From: an uncultured Prevotella sp.
GTDB lineage: Bacteria > Bacteroidota > Bacteroidia > Bacteroidales > Bacteroidaceae
Direction of reading: 5' to 3'
NCBI GenBank assembly: GCA_900319895.1
Contig: ONQK01000113.1
Coordinates: forward strand, 1 to 16,860
Length of the DNA: 16,860 bases
The notes under the pieces were generated by a model, which worked only from the letters and a program-made list of their open reading frames with translations, did no database searches and was not told where the DNA came from. Below, piece by piece: positions 14,223-16,860 of the stretch (position 1 is the first letter of the stretch; every line of letters begins with the position of its first letter). A program made the position numbers and the translations under genes.

Positions 14223-15704
14223 TCAGCCTTCCACCTTCTCCATTTGCTGCTCTTGCCAATTGACCAGGTAGAGTTTCTCCGTAGCACGCGTAAATGCCGT
14301 ATAAAGCCAGTGTACATAGTCATTGTCGAGCATTTCCTCGGTCATGTAGCCCTGGTCGATAAAAACATTTGCCCACTGCCCGCCCTGAGCCTTGTGGCAC
14401 GTCACCGCATAGGCATACTTGACTTGAAAAGCGTTGTAATGCCCATCCTGCTTCAACTTCTTAATACGCTCCGACTTTTGTAAATATTCATAATCCTCCA
14501 ACACACGGTTGAAGAGCGTCTCGCCCTGTTCACGCGTCAAAGCGGGCGCCTCCGAATGCAAGGCATCAAGACAAACGGTACTTTTCATCTCAAAATCGTC
14601 GTAATCGGGAAAACGCAGAAGCACATCGGCAAAACGGAAGCCGTACAACTCGCGCTCATGGGTCATGCGCAGCACCATGGCACGGTCGCCGTTGGCTATA
14701 AACGAGGGAATCGCCGCCTCGGCCTCCGCGCCTGCCGATGAAGCGGCGGCGGCGCGCGCCTTGACGCCCTCTTGTTCCGTCCAGAAATAATTATTTTTGA
14801 CCACCATCAACATGTCGCCCCGGCAAAGTTCGTCTTCCATGTCCAAAACCTTATTTCGGATGCCTTGGTTATAGATATTGGCACGCTTGTTGGAGCGCGT
14901 AATCACAATCGTCTCGTCAATGCCCGCCTGGCGATAACTTTCCGAAAGGATGTCTATCAGTTCATTGCCTGAAACTGGCTGTATGTCTGCAAAGCCATGA
15001 AAGCGAATGCGCGGGAGATGCGTCAGAGGGTCGCCGGTGATGAATTGGCGGATAATCGTGGCATTATACAGAATGCCCGACTGGCGGCTCTGGCGCAACA
15101 CCTCGTCCAAGTCGCATTCATGCACCTGCAAGCCATAGCACTCCAAGACACCTTTCGACAATGCCGGCGACTCCGTCTCGCCTACCGGCGGCAGCTGCGC
15201 ACGGTCGCCAATCACCAGTAGCCGGCAATTTTGGTCGTTGTACACATATTTCACCAAGTCGTCCAAGATCCTTCCCGTTCCAAAAACACTTTCCCCAAAG
15301 CCCTCATTGGCAATCATCGACGCCTCGTCCACCATGAAGACGGTGTCTTTCGACAAATTGTCGGCCAAGGCGAAAGGCGTGTCAAATCCCGTAATCGACT
15401 TTTGTCGGTAAATACGCTTGTGAATCGTCATCGCAGCCTGCCCGCTATTGAGCGAGAACACCTTCGCCGCCCTGCCCGTAGGAGCCATGAGCACCACTTT
15501 CCGTCCCAATCGCAGCAACAGCCTGACCATGGCGCTGGCAAGCGTCGTCTTTCCCGTGCCCGCCGAGCCACGCAAAATCATTGCCGCCTGTGCATCACGG
15601 TCGACAAGGAACTCTGCAAAAACCTGCATCGCACGCGCCTGGTCACCCGTCGGCTCCATGGCAAAAGTCTCACGAATTTGGGAAACAATCTCCTCTGTTA
15701 TCAT
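14223..15704 (-). CDS. RecD-like ATP-dependent DNA helicase (superfamily 1)
   Basis: 493-residue SF1B helicase of the stand-alone RecD-like/Dda-like group. These unwind DNA 5'-3' and are linked to repair or replication restart; the role here is inferred. Motifs in order are Walker A GSAGTGKTT (46-54), motif Ia APTGRAAK (74-81), Walker B FMVDEASM (123-130) and motif III VIGDRAQLPPVG. Then come VITRSNKRAN, the UvrD_C_2 motif VTCHKAQGGQW and the arginine-finger motif VI LYTAFTRATEKLYLV. There is no N-terminal RecD2 extension, and no recB or recC neighbour. A 16-residue Ala-rich insert (316-331, coded 14712-14759) interrupts the region after VKNNYFW. An apparent TTTG-19-TACCTTTG promoter lies at 15779-15809 on the minus strand. 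The gene is divergent from DUF3822 and convergent with the MerR-family gene. Confidence 0.92.
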   Translation of the reverse strand: MITEEIVSQIRETFAMEPTGDQARAMQVFAEFLVDRDAQAAMILRGSAGTGKTTLASAMVRLLLRLGRKVVLMAPTGRAAKVFSLNSGQAAMTIHKRIYRQKSITGFDTPFALADNLSKDTVFMVDEASMIANEGFGESVFGTGRILDDLVKYVYNDQNCRLLVIGDRAQLPPVGETESPALSKGVLECYGLQVHECDLDEVLRQSRQSGILYNATIIRQFITGDPLTHLPRIRFHGFADIQPVSGNELIDILSESYRQAGIDETIVITRSNKRANIYNQGIRNKVLDMEDELCRGDMLMVVKNNYFWTEQEGVKARAAAASSAGAEAEAAIPSFIANGDRAMVLRMTHERELYGFRFADVLLRFPDYDDFEMKSTVCLDALHSEAPALTREQGETLFNRVLEDYEYLQKSERIKKLKQDGHYNAFQVKYAYAVTCHKAQGGQWANVFIDQGYMTEEMLDNDYVHWLYTAFTRATEKLYLVNWQEQQMEKVEG

Positions 15705-15720
15705 TTTTTAAGGGCAAAGA

Positions 15721-15752
15721 GTTGAAAATGTCAATGATTTGATGTATTTTTG
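15721..15752 (+). promoter_or_regulatory. Putative promoter of the DUF3822-rsmD pair
   Basis: GTTG (15721-15724, one mismatch to TTTG), a 20-base spacer, then TATTTTTG (15745-15752, exact TAnnTTTG). The start of transcription would be near 15759, leaving a leader of nearly 100 bases before ATG 15856. Confidence 0.5.
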
Positions 15753-15778
15753 CATCCACATGGGAATATTTCCGCCAA

Positions 15779-15809
15779 CAAAGGTAGGAAAAGTTATTCA
15801 ACTGACAAA
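15779..15809 (-). promoter_or_regulatory. Putative promoter of the RecD-like helicase
   Basis: On the minus strand: TTTG (15806-15809), 19-base spacer, TACCTTTG (15779-15786). Both boxes match the Bacteroidetes consensus exactly at the usual spacing, the best promoter in this window. The leader would be about 68 bases to ATG 15704. The plus-strand promoter at 15721-15752 lies inside that leader. Confidence 0.6.
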
Positions 15810-15855
15810 ATGAAAATGCCAAAGAAATCAACATTTACGCCATAAGAACCATACC

Positions 15856-16677
15856 ATGCAAGAAACAGCACCTACAACTGCCACCAAGTCGCACATAAGA
15901 CTCAACATCCGCATCAGCCGCAATGCGCTCTCATTCTCGATAGCCGAAAGAGACGCCATCGGACAAGCCGTCTACGAGCCCTACATCGTCAAGAGCGGCA
16001 TTTCCATGGCTGCAAACCTTCGGGAGGCCTTTCGCTGCAGCGACTTGCTGATGCAGGAACATCGCAGGAGCCTGGTTTTGACCGATTCGCCGACATTGCT
16101 CATTCCCACGGAAGAATTTGAACCCAATGACATTGACCAGCTCTTCCACCACACCTTTTCAGACCATCAAGCCGAGGTAGTGCTCAGCCAGCCAATCCCG
16201 AACTTGGATGCCATGGCCGTGTTTTCCATCAACAAAGACCTCAAAACCGTTATTGAAGACCATTTCATCGACATACGCTTCATCCCGCTGATGCTACCCG
16301 TATGGAACCACCTGCACAAAAGGAGCCAACAGGGAACGACAAAAAAGCTGTACGGCTATTTTCACGACAAAAAATTAGAAGTTTTCAGCTTTCAGCACAA
16401 CCGCTTCCGGTTCAGCAACAGCTATAACCTGCAAAATCAGCGGGATGCGGTTTATTTCCTGCTCTTCGTATGGACACAGTTGGGGCTGAATGCCGAACAA
16501 GATGAACTACACATCATCGGACAAGCCCCCGAGGAACACGAACTGATGCAAACACTGCGAAAATACGTCCAAAAAGTATTCTTACTCACCCCCTCTGCCG
16601 ACTTCAACGAGGCCCCCGTAACAAAAGTCAAAGGCATGCCCTACGATTTGACGGCACTTTTCGTCAATGGCAGATAA
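15856..16677 (+). CDS. DUF3822 family protein, function unknown
   Basis: 273-residue cytoplasmic-looking protein with no signal peptide or membrane segment. I recognise it as DUF3822 from its position immediately before rsmD, a recurrent Bacteroidetes arrangement, and from its general pattern: an N-terminal strand-rich part (HIRLNIRISRNALSFSI), LLIPTEEF (about 84-91), a middle LPVWNHLHK region, KKLYGYFHDKKLEVFSF (about 163-179) and a C-terminal GMPYDLTALF. The alternating short strands and helices recall actin-like ATPase (ASKHA/PilM-type) folds, but I see no clear phosphate-binding loop; that is a guess. The ATG at 15856 is the first in frame and has no Shine-Dalgarno. rsmD starts 36 bases after the stop, so the two are probably co-transcribed and it may act near ribosome assembly. 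Confidence 0.75.
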   Translation: MQETAPTTATKSHIRLNIRISRNALSFSIAERDAIGQAVYEPYIVKSGISMAANLREAFRCSDLLMQEHRRSLVLTDSPTLLIPTEEFEPNDIDQLFHHTFSDHQAEVVLSQPIPNLDAMAVFSINKDLKTVIEDHFIDIRFIPLMLPVWNHLHKRSQQGTTKKLYGYFHDKKLEVFSFQHNRFRFSNSYNLQNQRDAVYFLLFVWTQLGLNAEQDELHIIGQAPEEHELMQTLRKYVQKVFLLTPSADFNEAPVTKVKGMPYDLTALFVNGR

Positions 16678-16713
16678 GCATCAAAGGCTGACAAAAAACT
16701 AAAATGACCCACC

Positions 16714-16860
16714 ATGCGCATCATTACAGGACTTTATAAAGGCAGGCATTTTGAGGTGCCGCGCTCATTCAAGGCGCGTCCGACGACCGACTTCGCCAAA
16801 GAAAACATTTTCAATGTGCTGCAAGCCTACATCGATTTTGAGGGCACGACAGCGCTCGAC
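16714..16860 (+). CDS. rsmD: 16S rRNA (guanine966-N2)-methyltransferase, N-terminal fragment
   Basis: The first 49 codons are present and the gene runs off the right edge. It starts MRIITGLYKGRHFEVP, followed by RPTTDFAKENIFNVL and then TTALD at the edge, where the family's SAM motif (DLFAGTGS type) would follow. The N-terminal G-x-x-x-G-R and RPTTD..KE..F pattern is diagnostic for RsmD, which modifies G966 of 16S rRNA in the 30S subunit. It begins 36 bases after the DUF3822 stop, with no promoter or terminator recognised between. The ATG at 16714 is followed directly by the conserved RIITG, so the start is secure. Confidence 0.92.
   Translation, partial: MRIITGLYKGRHFEVPRSFKARPTTDFAKENIFNVLQAYIDFEGTTALD

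Noticed and set aside
1..16860. Search for CRISPR arrays, tRNA/rRNA genes, insertion-sequence ends and toxin-antitoxin or defence genes
   Set aside because: No regularly spaced repeats, cloverleaf-like sequences, transposase motifs or defence-type domains were seen by eye. A covariance-model or repeat search would be needed to exclude small RNAs fully.

Overview
The window looks like ordinary chromosomal DNA of a Bacteroidetes bacterium, most likely a Prevotellaceae member. The reasons are type IX secretion proteins of the PorQ and PorE types, a Bacteroidetes-style TonB protein, a DUF3822 gene directly before rsmD, and promoter elements of the TTTG / TAnnTTTG type used by the Bacteroidetes primary sigma factor. 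Coding density is very high. I see no transposon, prophage, CRISPR array, tRNA or rRNA. No gap without a gene exceeds about 260 bases.

Layout. (1) The window opens inside the 3' part of a topoisomerase III gene (topB, +). It meets, tail to tail and overlapping by 32 bases, a LUD-domain (LutC/YkgG-like) gene on the minus strand. (2) Positions 6837 down to 1570 form a tight six-gene minus-strand directon: tonB-like, polyprenyl diphosphate synthase, TatD nuclease, RsmF-like rRNA cytosine methyltransferase, thyA, folA. thyA and folA belong together functionally: ThyA turns methylene-THF into dihydrofolate and DHFR recycles it. (3) A 169-base divergent region separates this directon from the plus-strand trio porQ - cmk - porE (7007-10777). 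Two type IX secretion genes there flank cytidylate kinase. (4) A 196-base convergent region with a strong 13-bp stem separates porE from alaS (minus). (5) alaS is divergent from a small MerR-family regulator, whose putative promoter contains a perfect palindrome. (6) A RecD-like DNA helicase (minus) and a DUF3822 gene (+) are divergent, with apparently interlocked promoters. The window ends inside rsmD (+), which follows DUF3822.

Most genes are recognisable housekeeping functions: DNA topology and repair, folate and dTMP supply, translation, rRNA modification, isoprenoids and the envelope. I find no convincing novel multi-gene system. The observations most worth checking are regulatory: the palindrome in the MerR-family promoter, the face-to-face promoters between the helicase and DUF3822, and the porQ-cmk-porE linkage. 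The tonB-like gene also appears to start at TTG, because its frame has no ATG before the membrane segment.
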